Positions 18,978 through 27,036 of a DNA stretch of 54,226 nt are shown one piece after another (position 1 is the first letter of the stretch; the number at the start of each line of letters is the position of its first letter). The notes beneath the pieces were generated by a model. That model ran no database searches, had not been told where the DNA came from, and worked only from the letters and a program-made list of their open reading frames with translations. Origin of the DNA: Psychromonas sp. B3M02 (GTDB taxonomy: Bacteria; Pseudomonadota; Gammaproteobacteria; Enterobacterales; Psychromonadaceae); NCBI RefSeq assembly GCF_003318165.1, contig NZ_QOCB01000112.1:1-54226 (forward strand), given 5' to 3'. The position numbers were made by a program, and so were the translations under genes.

Positions 18978-19564
18978 TAAAATTTAGCCTTTTGTTTACG
19001 CTCTCGTAAAAAAGCCACTAAGCCAAGTAATCCAAAAATATAACCAATGCCACCAATAATATCACGTAAGCCTGACTTCTCTTTTAGCTCCTGAATTTCA
19101 CGCCTTAAGGGTTTGAGTTGTTTACCGATAGCTTTTTCTAGCATCAAAGTGTCTATGCTCTCTGCCCCTTTTGAAGAAGCTTCATTGCCAGTGTTTGTAC
19201 GCTCCTCGTTGACAATACTAGTCACTAACTGGCCATTTGAACTTTCCGGCAATTCATCTGCAGGTAGGTCCATTTTTAAAATATGACCAGCCCCCATATT
19301 CACTTCAAAATGATGGGTAATATGTTGTTTAGCAGTGAAAGCAAAAGTGCCCTCTTCACCAATTAACACTTCACCTAGCGTATTTCCAGCATCATCAGTC
19401 ACTTTCACAACTGTACCGGGGTTTGCCATTGCACCATTAGAAAAGCCTGCTTCACCTTCGATTTCAAAACCTTCTGCGTAGACGCCACCCATTACATTAT
19501 GAGCAACAGCATGAGTAGAAATAGATAAACTGACAATAGCAACAAAAGAGATTAACCAATTCAT
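18977..19564 (-). CDS. NikL/CbiL-type accessory component of the cobalt transporter
   Basis: 195 aa: an N-terminal signal peptide (cleavage probably near STHAVAHN), a beta-rich periplasmic domain (GFSNGAMANPGTVVKVTDDAGN, with a GEEGTFAFTAKQHITHHFEV stretch), a Glu/Lys-rich coiled segment (about 145-170) and one C-terminal membrane helix (IIGGIGYIFGLLGLVAFL) with a basic tail. It stands where CbiN would be in a CbiMNQO system. Proteins of this layout are the NikL/CbiL components described with NikK-type partners. The name is unrelated to the methyltransferase CbiL. Confidence 0.8.
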   Translation of the reverse strand: MNWLISFVAIVSLSISTHAVAHNVMGGVYAEGFEIEGEAGFSNGAMANPGTVVKVTDDAGNTLGEVLIGEEGTFAFTAKQHITHHFEVNMGAGHILKMDLPADELPESSNGQLVTSIVNEERTNTGNEASSKGAESIDTLMLEKAIGKQLKPLRREIQELKEKSGLRDIIGGIGYIFGLLGLVAFLRERKQKAKF

Positions 19565-20172
19565 TAATTTGAACCTTTACTTATAAATTCAGGTTTAACG
19601 GTATGAATAAGATACACAGCGGCATAAGAAACAAAACCCTCAATGACCATGATCGGAATATGCGCAGGTAATACCGCTTTTGCCGCTAAAACAAAAGACT
19701 CTCCGGATAGCGCTAAAGCAAATGCCACCATTAATGCAGTAATGAATATCGCCCCTGCACCACCAACGGCTCCCCAAATAGCAGCAATTTTAGGGCTATC
19801 ATTACGCACACCTTTATAACAGAGATAATAAATAAGCACTGCAGGTAGCGCAATATTGAGCGTGTTTACACCTAGCACTAATAATCCACCAAAACCGAAA
19901 AAGATCACCTGTAATAATAGCGCGACTAATAAAGCAGGAAAGGCTACCCAGCCTAGAATAATGCCCAACAAACCATTCATAATTAAATGCACACTAGAGA
20001 ATCCCAGTGGTAGATGAATATAAGAGGCAATAAAAAAAACAGAAGCTAACACACCCACTAATGGTAGATGATCATAATCCATTTTTTTAAGACCAATAAA
20101 TACGCCTATTGCACTCAAAACAGCCCCACTGATCAACACCGGTGAAGATAGTGCACCATCCACTATATGCAT
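19564..20172 (-). CDS. cbiM: Cobalt ECF transporter substrate-binding membrane protein CbiM
   Basis: S-component (202 aa) that selects Co2+. It begins MHIVDGALSSPVL: in this family the N-terminal Met-His pair itself coordinates the metal, which fixes the start. HLPLGFSSVHLIMNGLLG contributes a further conserved histidine, and LLLQVIFFGFGGLLVLGVNTLN is the CbiM signature region. About six hydrophobic segments are visible. It has AAAGG upstream and lies 63 bp after the NikK-like gene. Confidence 0.95.
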   Translation of the reverse strand: MHIVDGALSSPVLISGAVLSAIGVFIGLKKMDYDHLPLVGVLASVFFIASYIHLPLGFSSVHLIMNGLLGIILGWVAFPALLVALLLQVIFFGFGGLLVLGVNTLNIALPAVLIYYLCYKGVRNDSPKIAAIWGAVGGAGAIFITALMVAFALALSGESFVLAAKAVLPAHIPIMVIEGFVSYAAVYLIHTVKPEFISKGSN

Positions 20173-20235
20173 AATTTACCTTTATATACTTACTTGAGAA
20201 GATACTAACTGAACCAGTCAGTATCGATTATTAGC

Positions 20236-21072
20236 CTATGGTAATTTAGTCGCTTCAACCCAAATGACGGCATCTTGTGATAATTCTTTACCGTTATATG
20301 TTTTTTCTTCACCCACACCTAGCGCCGCAAATCCCCACTGTCCAGCTTTAGGTAACACATAATTAAAGGTCCCATTTGCATCAGCATAGATAGTTTGTGT
20401 GATAAAAACGTCTGACGGAGTAGTCATTAATGGCGTTTTAGCAAAACGATTATTGTCCATTTCTGGCACATAATTAACAAACTCCACTTCAATCTCAGCA
20501 AAAGGTACAGCTTGACCGCGAGATTTAACCACACCAGTAAAAATGCCACCCTCGTAAATGGCATAAGGCTTGGTTAGTGGTACGATTTCCGCAGCTAAAC
20601 CGAAGTCTTCATTCCAGTCCGTTGGTAAACCGCCAACATTCACAATCGTTTTAGTGATTTGCTGAATATAAGAACCTTCTTCAGCTTCAAAGTAAGGTGA
20701 TGGTTGAGAGATGAAAACATAATCCCCTAATCCACGTAACTTCACATCAGCCTGATAAGCATGGCCAGTATCAACAGCACTTTCCCACTCAATCTCTGAC
20801 ACCTTATCAATTAAATCTGTTTTTTTACCTTTTTTAATCATATAAAAAGCTTGAGGCTTATCGACCTTCATCACATGGCCACTAGCAGCAGGATGAGTGA
20901 AAGGCATTTTAAGGCTGATATTTCCGCCCTTAGCACGTAGTAATTCTGGGGTATAAATCATTTGAAAGTGGGCACTAGCATAAAAAGGTAATATGCAACC
21001 AATGACTAGCAAAGCAGGAGCAATAAAACGTTTTAAGTTAATGCTCGGTGTTAATTTTGTAACGTTTAACAA
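20236..21072 (-). CDS. NikK-type (DUF4198) periplasmic protein, first gene of the cobalt/B12 operon
   Basis: 278 aa with a signal peptide ending near FYASAHFQ; the mature protein starts with His, as is common for periplasmic metal-handling DUF4198 proteins. Two beta-rich halves follow; EAEEGSYIQQITKTIVNVGG and YEGGIFTGVVKSRGQAVPFA match the DUF4198/NikK pattern. In NikKMLQO-type systems this protein is an extracytoplasmic component for Ni2+ or Co2+; the cobalamin riboswitch here argues for cobalt. The start codon is TTG at 21072 with GGAG eight bases upstream; no ATG precedes the signal peptide in frame. Confidence 0.85.
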   Translation of the reverse strand: MLNVTKLTPSINLKRFIAPALLVIGCILPFYASAHFQMIYTPELLRAKGGNISLKMPFTHPAASGHVMKVDKPQAFYMIKKGKKTDLIDKVSEIEWESAVDTGHAYQADVKLRGLGDYVFISQPSPYFEAEEGSYIQQITKTIVNVGGLPTDWNEDFGLAAEIVPLTKPYAIYEGGIFTGVVKSRGQAVPFAEIEVEFVNYVPEMDNNRFAKTPLMTTPSDVFITQTIYADANGTFNYVLPKAGQWGFAALGVGEEKTYNGKELSQDAVIWVEATKLP

Positions 21073-21078
21073 AGGAAA

Positions 21079-21120
21079 ATCTCCGTCTGAGTAAATAACA
21101 GGCGAAGTTGTGGAGGAGAT
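21079..21120 (-). promoter_or_regulatory. Shine-Dalgarno and possible anti-Shine-Dalgarno pair
   Basis: On the minus strand GGAGAT (21084-21079) precedes the TTG start. The leader 30 bases earlier contains its exact complement ATCTCC (21120-21115). Pairing would hide the ribosome site. This suggests translational control by the riboswitch, but only six base pairs support it. Confidence 0.35.
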
Positions 21121-21144
21121 GGTTATCTTGATGTCTGAGTGACG

Positions 21145-21345
21145 TTAATTAAGATAAACCAGCCGGTGAAGCCCTCCGCAACACCACGGTACTTGTTGTA
21201 AACAAGTATCATCCAAAGGTTTGGTATCCGGGCTTAACAAATTTAATCTGTTCTACCGTTGCGGGGGCAGCCTTGGTGTTTGACCAAGTTCCCAAACAGC
21301 TCACTCTTAGTTTATTCTAAGATGAAATGCATAGCTTTAAGACTA
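21145..21345 (-). ncRNA. Cobalamin riboswitch
   Basis: Reading the minus strand, the leader contains the hallmark core GCTGCCCCCGCAACGGTA, then AAGCCCGGATACC (B12-box region), and a closing GTGTTGCGGAGGGC, in the order and spacing of the AdoCbl-type aptamer. A bulged hairpin (GGTTTATCTT against AAGATAACC, 21121-21160) follows and may be part of the expression platform. No U-run follows it, so transcription termination is not obvious. It heads the cobalt transporter and corrin synthesis genes, which should be repressed when cobalamin is plentiful. Confidence 0.93.
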
Positions 21346-21362
21346 TATCCTAAGGAGGCTGA

Positions 21363-21392
21363 ACAATAACGTGTTACGGGGTAAACAGTCAA
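21363..21392 (-). promoter_or_regulatory. Probable sigma-70 promoter of the B12 operon
   Basis: TTGACT (21392-21387) and TATTGT (21368-21363) on the minus strand are separated by 18 bases, just upstream of the riboswitch, predicting a start near 21356. Confidence 0.5.
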
Positions 21393-21433
21393 TATAAAGC
21401 CGTTGTTTTAGGCGTTATAGCAATATTCAGATA

Positions 21434-21472
21434 TAAAAAAAGTAACAGCGATAAATCGGCGTTACTTTTTAT
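21434..21472 (-). terminator. Rho-independent terminator of the exported coiled-coil gene
   Basis: On the minus strand AAAAAGTAAC and GTTACTTTTT form a stem with an inner CGAT/ATCG pairing, followed by a T-run. It lies about 25 bp past the stop at 21497 and separates this gene from the B12 promoter. Confidence 0.8.
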
Positions 21473-21496
21473 TAACTAGATTTGAATGAGTTTCTT

Positions 21497-22675
21497 TTAT
21501 AAGAACGTTTCTTGTGCTTTATCTTCAGGCTCAAGCCCCATAAAGTACAAGTAACCTTTATCCACTTTTTCGTTCATCGAACTTTTGGGTTGTAACTTGA
21601 TCACCGGCTTTTCAGATGAGTTACTTGGCGGTGTCGTAGAGACATTAGGGTAATCTGTTTTGACCGTTTGCTTTTGCGTTGCAGAGGAGTGTTGGGCTTT
21701 AGTTTTTATCGATTTATCCGAAAAAGTGTAGAAAAGCTCATCATTACCTTCAACCACTTCGATACTAGATTGACCGACTGAGTTATATGAAGCCAAAATA
21801 CCATGGCGACCTAGGGCAACTTCCTGAGTAATCTCTTTACCACTACCGACTTTATTTCCATCGATATACCAATCCACATCTACATTACTTTTTAAAGTTA
21901 GTACGGCAGATTTAAGACCAAATTTTTCGTTTAAGATAGATTCGATTTTATTATTGTAAGCTGGTTTAAATGTCATTGCTGCACGGTAAGATAAATCACC
22001 GTCTAAATTCATGCTCGCATCTACAATTTTGTAAGATAGCAACACACTGCGCTCATTTAGGAAGTTATCAGATTTTTTAGCATCTTTAACAATGAAGTTT
22101 TCGTTTTCAGTTAAACACTGGTTAATAGACTGATAAGTAGTACAGCTTAGCGTCCCACTTAAAGAAACATCTTTAACACTTTTAGGGTTAGCTAACTCTT
22201 CCGTTAAACGTGCAACGACTCTTTGTTTTAAGGCAGCTAACTCACTGTTTCTTTTAATACGTGCATCTTTTAACTTTTTACCATCATCAATAATCGTTTG
22301 ATGCTCAGCTTTTAAGGCTTTACCTTTTTCTTCATACTCTTTCTCTAAAGCATCAATTTTTAACACTAGCGCTTCTAGATCTTTAAAGTACTGCGCAACA
22401 TTGTCTTTAGCGACAACTTTATCAGCTAAGGCATCAATGTTGTTTTGGTAGATATTTTTGTTGTTTTCAATCTCTAAACTTAACGCTCTATATTCAAATT
22501 CATTTTTGTTATAGCGGCCAAGTTTATTATTAGAAGATATTAATAAGCTATTAATATCGTATTGTTGATTTATATTTTCAATAGCAGAATCTTCAGAGGC
22601 TGTGATCAGCTCTAAAGCAGATAGATTCGTTGCAAATGACAACATCAAAGCAATTGTAAGCTTACAGTATCTCAC
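21497..22675 (-). CDS. Exported coiled-coil protein with a PEGA-like segment, function unknown
   Basis: 392 aa, not recognised as a named family. A signal peptide (LTIALMLSFATNLSALE) is followed by an acidic stretch, then a long charged helical region (about 85-155; YFKDLEALVLKIDALEKEYE and similar heptad-like sequence) likely to form a coiled coil. Two cysteines (LSCTTYQSINQCL) may form a disulphide. Around 265-310 LTLKSNVDVDWYIDGNKVGS resembles a PEGA beta domain, and the C-terminus is Ser/Pro/Lys-rich. The start is GTG with GGAG five bases upstream; no ATG fits the signal peptide. It is monocistronic, with its own terminator. A cell-envelope structural or sensor-partner role is possible but not shown. 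Confidence 0.75.
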   Translation of the reverse strand: MRYCKLTIALMLSFATNLSALELITASEDSAIENINQQYDINSLLISSNNKLGRYNKNEFEYRALSLEIENNKNIYQNNIDALADKVVAKDNVAQYFKDLEALVLKIDALEKEYEEKGKALKAEHQTIIDDGKKLKDARIKRNSELAALKQRVVARLTEELANPKSVKDVSLSGTLSCTTYQSINQCLTENENFIVKDAKKSDNFLNERSVLLSYKIVDASMNLDGDLSYRAAMTFKPAYNNKIESILNEKFGLKSAVLTLKSNVDVDWYIDGNKVGSGKEITQEVALGRHGILASYNSVGQSSIEVVEGNDELFYTFSDKSIKTKAQHSSATQKQTVKTDYPNVSTTPPSNSSEKPVIKLQPKSSMNEKVDKGYLYFMGLEPEDKAQETFL

Positions 22676-22984
22676 TTTTTCTCCATTATAAATGAGCCGC
22701 CTAACCAGAAAATGAGCTAAGGGGAGTTATGTTAAGTTTATTGTCCATATCAACTTTACTATGCTTTATAAAAAGCTGTCAGTATTACAGGATTGTTATC
22801 TCGAGATAATACATGATATTAGGCTAAAACTATACTGAAAGTAGGTCAATATGCAAAGCAGAATGTTTAAAAAAGCACTATAAAACCACCTATTGCAGAC
22901 TTTACTAGCTCTAATGAAGTAGTCAATCGAATCATCAACAAAGGCTAGAAAACAGGCGCTTATTAAATATTTAAAGAGACTTTT
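22676..22984. other. Intergenic region without genes
   Basis: 309 bp of AT-rich sequence between the GTG start at 22675 and the araC-type gene end. It must hold the promoter of the exported coiled-coil gene. No open frame, RNA gene or strong terminator was seen. Confidence 0.6.
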
Positions 22985-23806
22985 TTATTGAATGGACAAC
23001 AGCCATTCTTTAGGTGAAAGCCCTAATTTTTTCCTAAAGATGCGCGCCAAGGCAGAGCCATTTTCATAACCTACGCTATTGGCTACTAACGCCACCGACT
23101 TATTCTCCTTTAATAATGTTTTAGCAACACTAATACGCCAATCGACTAGGTAGTCTCCTGGGCTTTGACCTACGACTCTTTTAAATAAATCAGCAAATTT
23201 AGATCTCGACATTAATGCAATATCGGCCATCTCTTGTAACCCCCATGAGTATTCAGGTTTTGCTTGAATAGCCACTAATACCTTAGCTAATTGCGGATGT
23301 GCAAGACCAGCCAATAAACCATGTTCCATTAACTTATTACTTAATACAAAGCGTAAAATATGAATAATAAAAATATCAGTTAAAGCACTGAGCATCGGCA
23401 ACCGACCACACTTATCTTGAAAGGCTTCTTCGAATAACCACTGGGCTGTTTTATTGATATTGGGACAATCATTAAAGTTAAAATGCAATAAATGAGGTAA
23501 AGAGTTAGCAATGGGGTTAGATTGCGTTTGGTCATAAACGACTTTAGCACAAACCAATTGTGGTGGGTTCTCAACACTGCCGACAATACGATGAGCATGG
23601 GGTAGTGGAACAAATAACACAGTTGGTTGATTAAACAGCAAAGATTTTCCCTGTTCATCTATGATAGTCAATTCGCCACTACGCAGTAAATGTAAGTGCC
23701 CTTGACTGTCTTGCTTACCTAAGTGGCTGATACCGCATAGATTGCCAGTAAAAAACACTTCTGTATTCATTGAAAAACGCTGCAAAATACTAGAAAGCTG
23801 ATCCAT
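22985..23806 (-). CDS. AraC-family transcriptional regulator with N-terminal cupin
   Basis: 273 aa. The N-terminal half is a cupin-like sensor (HLHLLRSGELTIIDEQGKSL, VLFVPLPHAHRIVG). The C-terminal half is an AraC two-helix-turn-helix domain: YSWGLQEMADIALMSRSKFA, FKRVVGQSPGDYLVDWRI, then ALVANSVGYENGSALARIFR and the closing KLGLSPKEW. The ligand is unknown. It is divergent from the YHS gene across a 160-bp gap, so that gene is a plausible target. Confidence 0.93.
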   Translation of the reverse strand: MDQLSSILQRFSMNTEVFFTGNLCGISHLGKQDSQGHLHLLRSGELTIIDEQGKSLLFNQPTVLFVPLPHAHRIVGSVENPPQLVCAKVVYDQTQSNPIANSLPHLLHFNFNDCPNINKTAQWLFEEAFQDKCGRLPMLSALTDIFIIHILRFVLSNKLMEHGLLAGLAHPQLAKVLVAIQAKPEYSWGLQEMADIALMSRSKFADLFKRVVGQSPGDYLVDWRISVAKTLLKENKSVALVANSVGYENGSALARIFRKKLGLSPKEWLLSIQ

Positions 23807-23966
23807 GCTTACTCCCTTGAATGATTTGGACGATTGGGTTCAATTTAAAGACTATCTCATCCCTTTTGTAAAATAAAAAGTCATATATTACTCATCAAGC
23901 CAAGGGTGAGTCCTGACTTCTATTAACAAACTACCAATAAACAACTCGTTAAAAGGGAAACAAACT

Positions 23967-24452
23967 ATGTCACTTTCATCAATCATTAAATCAACACTCG
24001 TAAGTACTGCATTATTAGCCAGTAGCTTTAGCTTCGCGGCAAACATTGAAGTCAATGCCAACCAAAATGACCTCGCGATTAAAGGTTATGACACAGTTAC
24101 ATACTTCACAAAAGGGGAGCCAACAAAGGGTTCAGATAAATATACAGCAGCATATAATGGCGCAATTTACCATTTTGCTAGTGCTAAAAACCGTGATCTC
24201 TTTAAATCAGATCCAGCGAAATATGCACCACAATATGGTGGTTTTTGTGCTTATGGCGTTGCAGTGAATCAAAAGTTTGATGTAGAACCAACAGCTTGGT
24301 ATATCGAAGACAATAAGCTGTATTTAAACCTAAATAAAAATGTACAAAAAGAATGGTTAAAAGATGTGCCAGGGAATATTGAAACGGCACAGGTAAACTG
24401 GACAGCTATTAAAGGGTTAACTGAAAAACAAATTGAAGCGTTAAACGATTAA
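23967..24452 (+). CDS. Exported YHS-domain protein
   Basis: 161 aa with a signal peptide (STALLASSFSFAA, cleavage near residue 24). The mature part is a YHS-like domain: IKGYDTVTYFTKGEP, YNGAIYHFASAKNRDLFKSD and YAPQYGGFCAYGVA, with a single Cys. YHS domains are often proposed to handle metals, but the canonical role of this exported subfamily is unknown. GGGAAA precedes the ATG by seven bases. A good terminator follows. Confidence 0.88.
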   Translation: MSLSSIIKSTLVSTALLASSFSFAANIEVNANQNDLAIKGYDTVTYFTKGEPTKGSDKYTAAYNGAIYHFASAKNRDLFKSDPAKYAPQYGGFCAYGVAVNQKFDVEPTAWYIEDNKLYLNLNKNVQKEWLKDVPGNIETAQVNWTAIKGLTEKQIEALND

Positions 24453-24471
24453 GCGATGCAACTAAGAAAAA

Positions 24472-24519
24472 TGGGGAATGGTTGAAAGTAGTTAGCATCC
24501 AATCATCCCCCTTTTATAT
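24472..24519 (+). terminator. Terminator after the YHS gene
   Basis: GGGGAATGGTTG and CAATCATCCCCC pair (one G-T wobble, one bulge) and are followed by TTTTAT. It sits 20 bp after the stop. Confidence 0.7.
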
Positions 24520-24791
24520 TAAATAAGCTCTAACACTTAAATTTAGTGAAGAACTAACTCCTGAGAATAAAAATAACGTCTGCGCTCAATATATGGACTC
24601 AATCATTTACAAAGACAAGGTGATTATTTTTACCAACAACAGTATCCCTAATAGAGACCTGACGATGGCAAAATTAATTTCATAAAATAATGCACCGTCG
24701 ATTATATTACGTAACATTGTCAGTTTCGGATCGGTATTCTTTGAATTAAAAATAAAAGGTCACATGTTCTCAATAATAAAATAGTGGCTTT
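24520..24791. other. Intergenic region without genes
   Basis: About 270 AT-rich bases between the YHS terminator and the convergent DUF1348 gene. No open frame or structured element was supported. Confidence 0.5.
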
Positions 24792-25262
24792 CTATAACCC
24801 TAGTTCAGAGAGGCTAGGAAAATCTTTAGGGCGTTTATCACCATCCCACACTAATAAACGTGCATCCTCTTTAATGGGTAAATCATTAATGCAGGCGAAG
24901 CGTTTTTGCATTAAACCAAAACCATCAAACTCCCAGTTCTCATTGCCATGTGCTCTAAACCACTGGTTATCTTGTGTGCGATATTCACAGGCAAAGCGAA
25001 CTGCAATACGATTACCACTAAATGACCATAACTCTTTGATCAATCTATAATCTAACTCTTTTTGCCATTTCTTGGTTAAATACGTAATGATCTCTTCTCT
25101 ACCATGAATAACTTGAGATCGGGTGCGCCACACACTATTTTCACTATAAGCATGTGAAATAGCTTCAGGTTTTTTACTGTTCCAAGCATTTTCAGCAGCT
25201 CTTACTTTTAATAAAGCACTTGAGGTATTAAAAGGGGGTAAAGGTGGACGCGCTGTTTTCAT
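24792..25262 (-). CDS. DUF1348 family protein (NTF2-like fold)
   Basis: 156 aa, close to full length for DUF1348 (SnoaL/NTF2-like superfamily). It shows the characteristic start RPPLPPFNTSSALLKVRAAE, then AWNSKKPEAISHAYSENSVW, FLTKKW-like YLTKKWQKELDYRLIKELWS, and IAVRFACEYRTQDNQWFRAH with NENWEFDGFGLMQKR. No signal peptide. The biochemical role of the family is not established. It stands alone, with separate neighbours on both sides. Confidence 0.9.
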   Translation of the reverse strand: MKTARPPLPPFNTSSALLKVRAAENAWNSKKPEAISHAYSENSVWRTRSQVIHGREEIITYLTKKWQKELDYRLIKELWSFSGNRIAVRFACEYRTQDNQWFRAHGNENWEFDGFGLMQKRFACINDLPIKEDARLLVWDGDKRPKDFPSLSELGL

Positions 25263-25420
25263 CGTTTATCTCCAATAAATTACAAATAACTATCAAATTT
25301 GATATAACTACTTACCGCTTTTTTTGTATTATTTCACAATCAGAGTAGCACCAAGTTACCACTTTTTCTAAATTCTTAGCCTATTAATAGCGACCTAACC
25401 TATTTAAATTAGATATAAAA

Positions 25421-25449
25421 AAAGGTATGAAGCAAAGCTTCATACCTTT
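25421..25449. terminator. Strong terminator after metQ
   Basis: A perfect 12-bp stem (AAAGGTATGAAG and complement) with a 5-base loop. On the minus strand the stem is followed by TTTTTTT, ending the metNIQ transcript about 35 bp past the metQ stop. A shorter T-run on the other side could also serve plus-strand transcripts. Confidence 0.88.
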
Positions 25450-25482
25450 CTGGTCATTTTATCTGTGTATTAAAAGTTGGGA

Positions 25483-26301
25483 TTACCAACCTTTAACAGC
25501 ACCACCTTTGAAGATTTCTAAAGCGGCTTGGTACACTTCTTCAGATTGGTACGCTTTGACAAAGTTTTGTACATTTTCAGCATTCACATTATCTTCACGT
25601 GCAACAATTAAGTTAACGTATGGAGACTCTTTATCCTCAACGAATAAACCATCATGCTCAGGTGATAAATCAATTGAGCTTGCGTACGTTGTGTTAATGA
25701 TAGCGAGTGCAACATCATCTAAAGAACGTGGTAATTGTGCTGCTTCTAATTCAACAATTTTTAGATTCTTTTCACTGCTAACAATATCTAATACAGTTGC
25801 TTTAAGGCCAACACCTTCTTTAAGCGTTAGTAAGCCTTGCTTCTCTAATAAAATTAAAGAACGACCTAAGTTAGTTGGATCGCTTGGTACTGCAATTTGG
25901 TCACCATCTTTTAATTCATCTAGTGATTTTATTTTGCTTGAGTAACCAGCAATTGGGTACACTAATGTATTCCCTGCGACTGCAAATTTGTAACCACGGT
26001 CAGCAATTTGCTGATCTAAGTAAGGTTTGTGCTGGAATGCGTTAGCATCAATTGAACCTTCATCTAGTGCAGCATTCGGTGTAATGTAATCAGAGAAAGT
26101 CACTAATGATACGTCTAGATTGTATTTCTCTTTTGCTACTTTCGCTGCAATCTCTGCAACTTGTGCTTCAGAACCAGCAATTACGCCAATTTTCACTTTA
26201 CTGTTATCTACTGCAGGCGCTTCTTTTTCACCACAACCAGTTAGTGCAAATACAGACGCTAAACCTAATACTGCGATTACTTTTTTGATATTAACATTCA
26301 T
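25483..26301 (-). CDS. metQ: D/L-methionine-binding lipoprotein MetQ
   Basis: Substrate-binding protein (272 aa) of the MetNIQ importer. The lipoprotein signal ends in ALTGCGEK with the lipidated Cys at 23. NlpA-family features are KIGVIAGSEAQVAEIA, TFSDYITPNAALDEGSIDANAFQHKPYLDQ, PSDPTNLGRSLILLEKQGL and YVNLIVAREDN. It is the last gene of the operon, about 50 bp after metI, and is followed by a strong terminator. Confidence 0.96.
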   Translation of the reverse strand: MNVNIKKVIAVLGLASVFALTGCGEKEAPAVDNSKVKIGVIAGSEAQVAEIAAKVAKEKYNLDVSLVTFSDYITPNAALDEGSIDANAFQHKPYLDQQIADRGYKFAVAGNTLVYPIAGYSSKIKSLDELKDGDQIAVPSDPTNLGRSLILLEKQGLLTLKEGVGLKATVLDIVSSEKNLKIVELEAAQLPRSLDDVALAIINTTYASSIDLSPEHDGLFVEDKESPYVNLIVAREDNVNAENVQNFVKAYQSEEVYQAALEIFKGGAVKGW

Positions 26302-26349
26302 ACAATTTCCTTTGAGATGTTGCTTTAATAAAAATTAAAAACGAAACAA

Positions 26350-27036
26350 TTAACGGTGATCTACACGTTTAACTAGGTAATCACCTAGTGACTGAATCAG
26401 TTGTACTAAAATCACCAGAATAACGATGGTAATCATCATCACTGTGGCATCAAAACGTTGATAACCATAACGAATACCCACATCACCAAGACCACCACCA
26501 CCAACGGTACCAGCCATTGCTGAGTAGCCAACTAAGGTCACAAGCGTAATCGTTGCCGCATTGATAATGCCCGGTAATGCCTCTGGTAATAATACTTTCT
26601 TAATAATTTGTAATGGCTTAGCACCCATTGCTTGTGCCGCTTCAACGAGTCCTGCAGGTACTTCTAATAACGCACCTTCAACCAGACGAGCGATAAATGG
26701 AATCGCACCAATGGTTAAAGGCACAATGGCAGCCGCAGTACCGATTGAGGACCCGACAATAAAACGAGTCACTGGAATCAAGGCCACCAGCAAAATAATA
26801 AATGGGATTGAACGGCCAATATTAACCACTACTCCCAATATTTTGTTCAAACTAGTACTTTCTAATAAACCATTCTTCTTACTTAGGTGTAATAACACAC
26901 CTAATGGAATCCCCACGACAAAACCGATAAAACCAGAGGTAAACACCATGATCAGTGTTTCCCACAATGAACTCACTAATAGTTCAATTAAACGTGTGTT
27001 TTCAGCCCACCAAGTTACCACTGCATTAAATGACAT
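26350..27036 (-). CDS. metI: Methionine ABC transporter permease MetI
   Basis: Integral membrane protein (228 aa) with about five hydrophobic segments and the permease EAA-type loop ([20 protein letters not shown]). [20 protein letters not shown] is the MetI C-terminal hallmark. The open frame begins at a TTG (27042), but the ATG two codons later (27036) has GAGG at nine bases and gives the usual start. It overlaps metN by 11 bp. Confidence 0.95.
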   Translation of the reverse strand: MSFNAVVTWWAENTRLIELLVSSLWETLIMVFTSGFIGFVVGIPLGVLLHLSKKNGLLESTSLNKILGVVVNIGRSIPFIILLVALIPVTRFIVGSSIGTAAAIVPLTIGAIPFIARLVEGALLEVPAGLVEAAQAMGAKPLQIIKKVLLPEALPGIINAATITLVTLVGYSAMAGTVGGGGLGDVGIRYGYQRFDATVMMITIVILVILVQLIQSLGDYLVKRVDHR

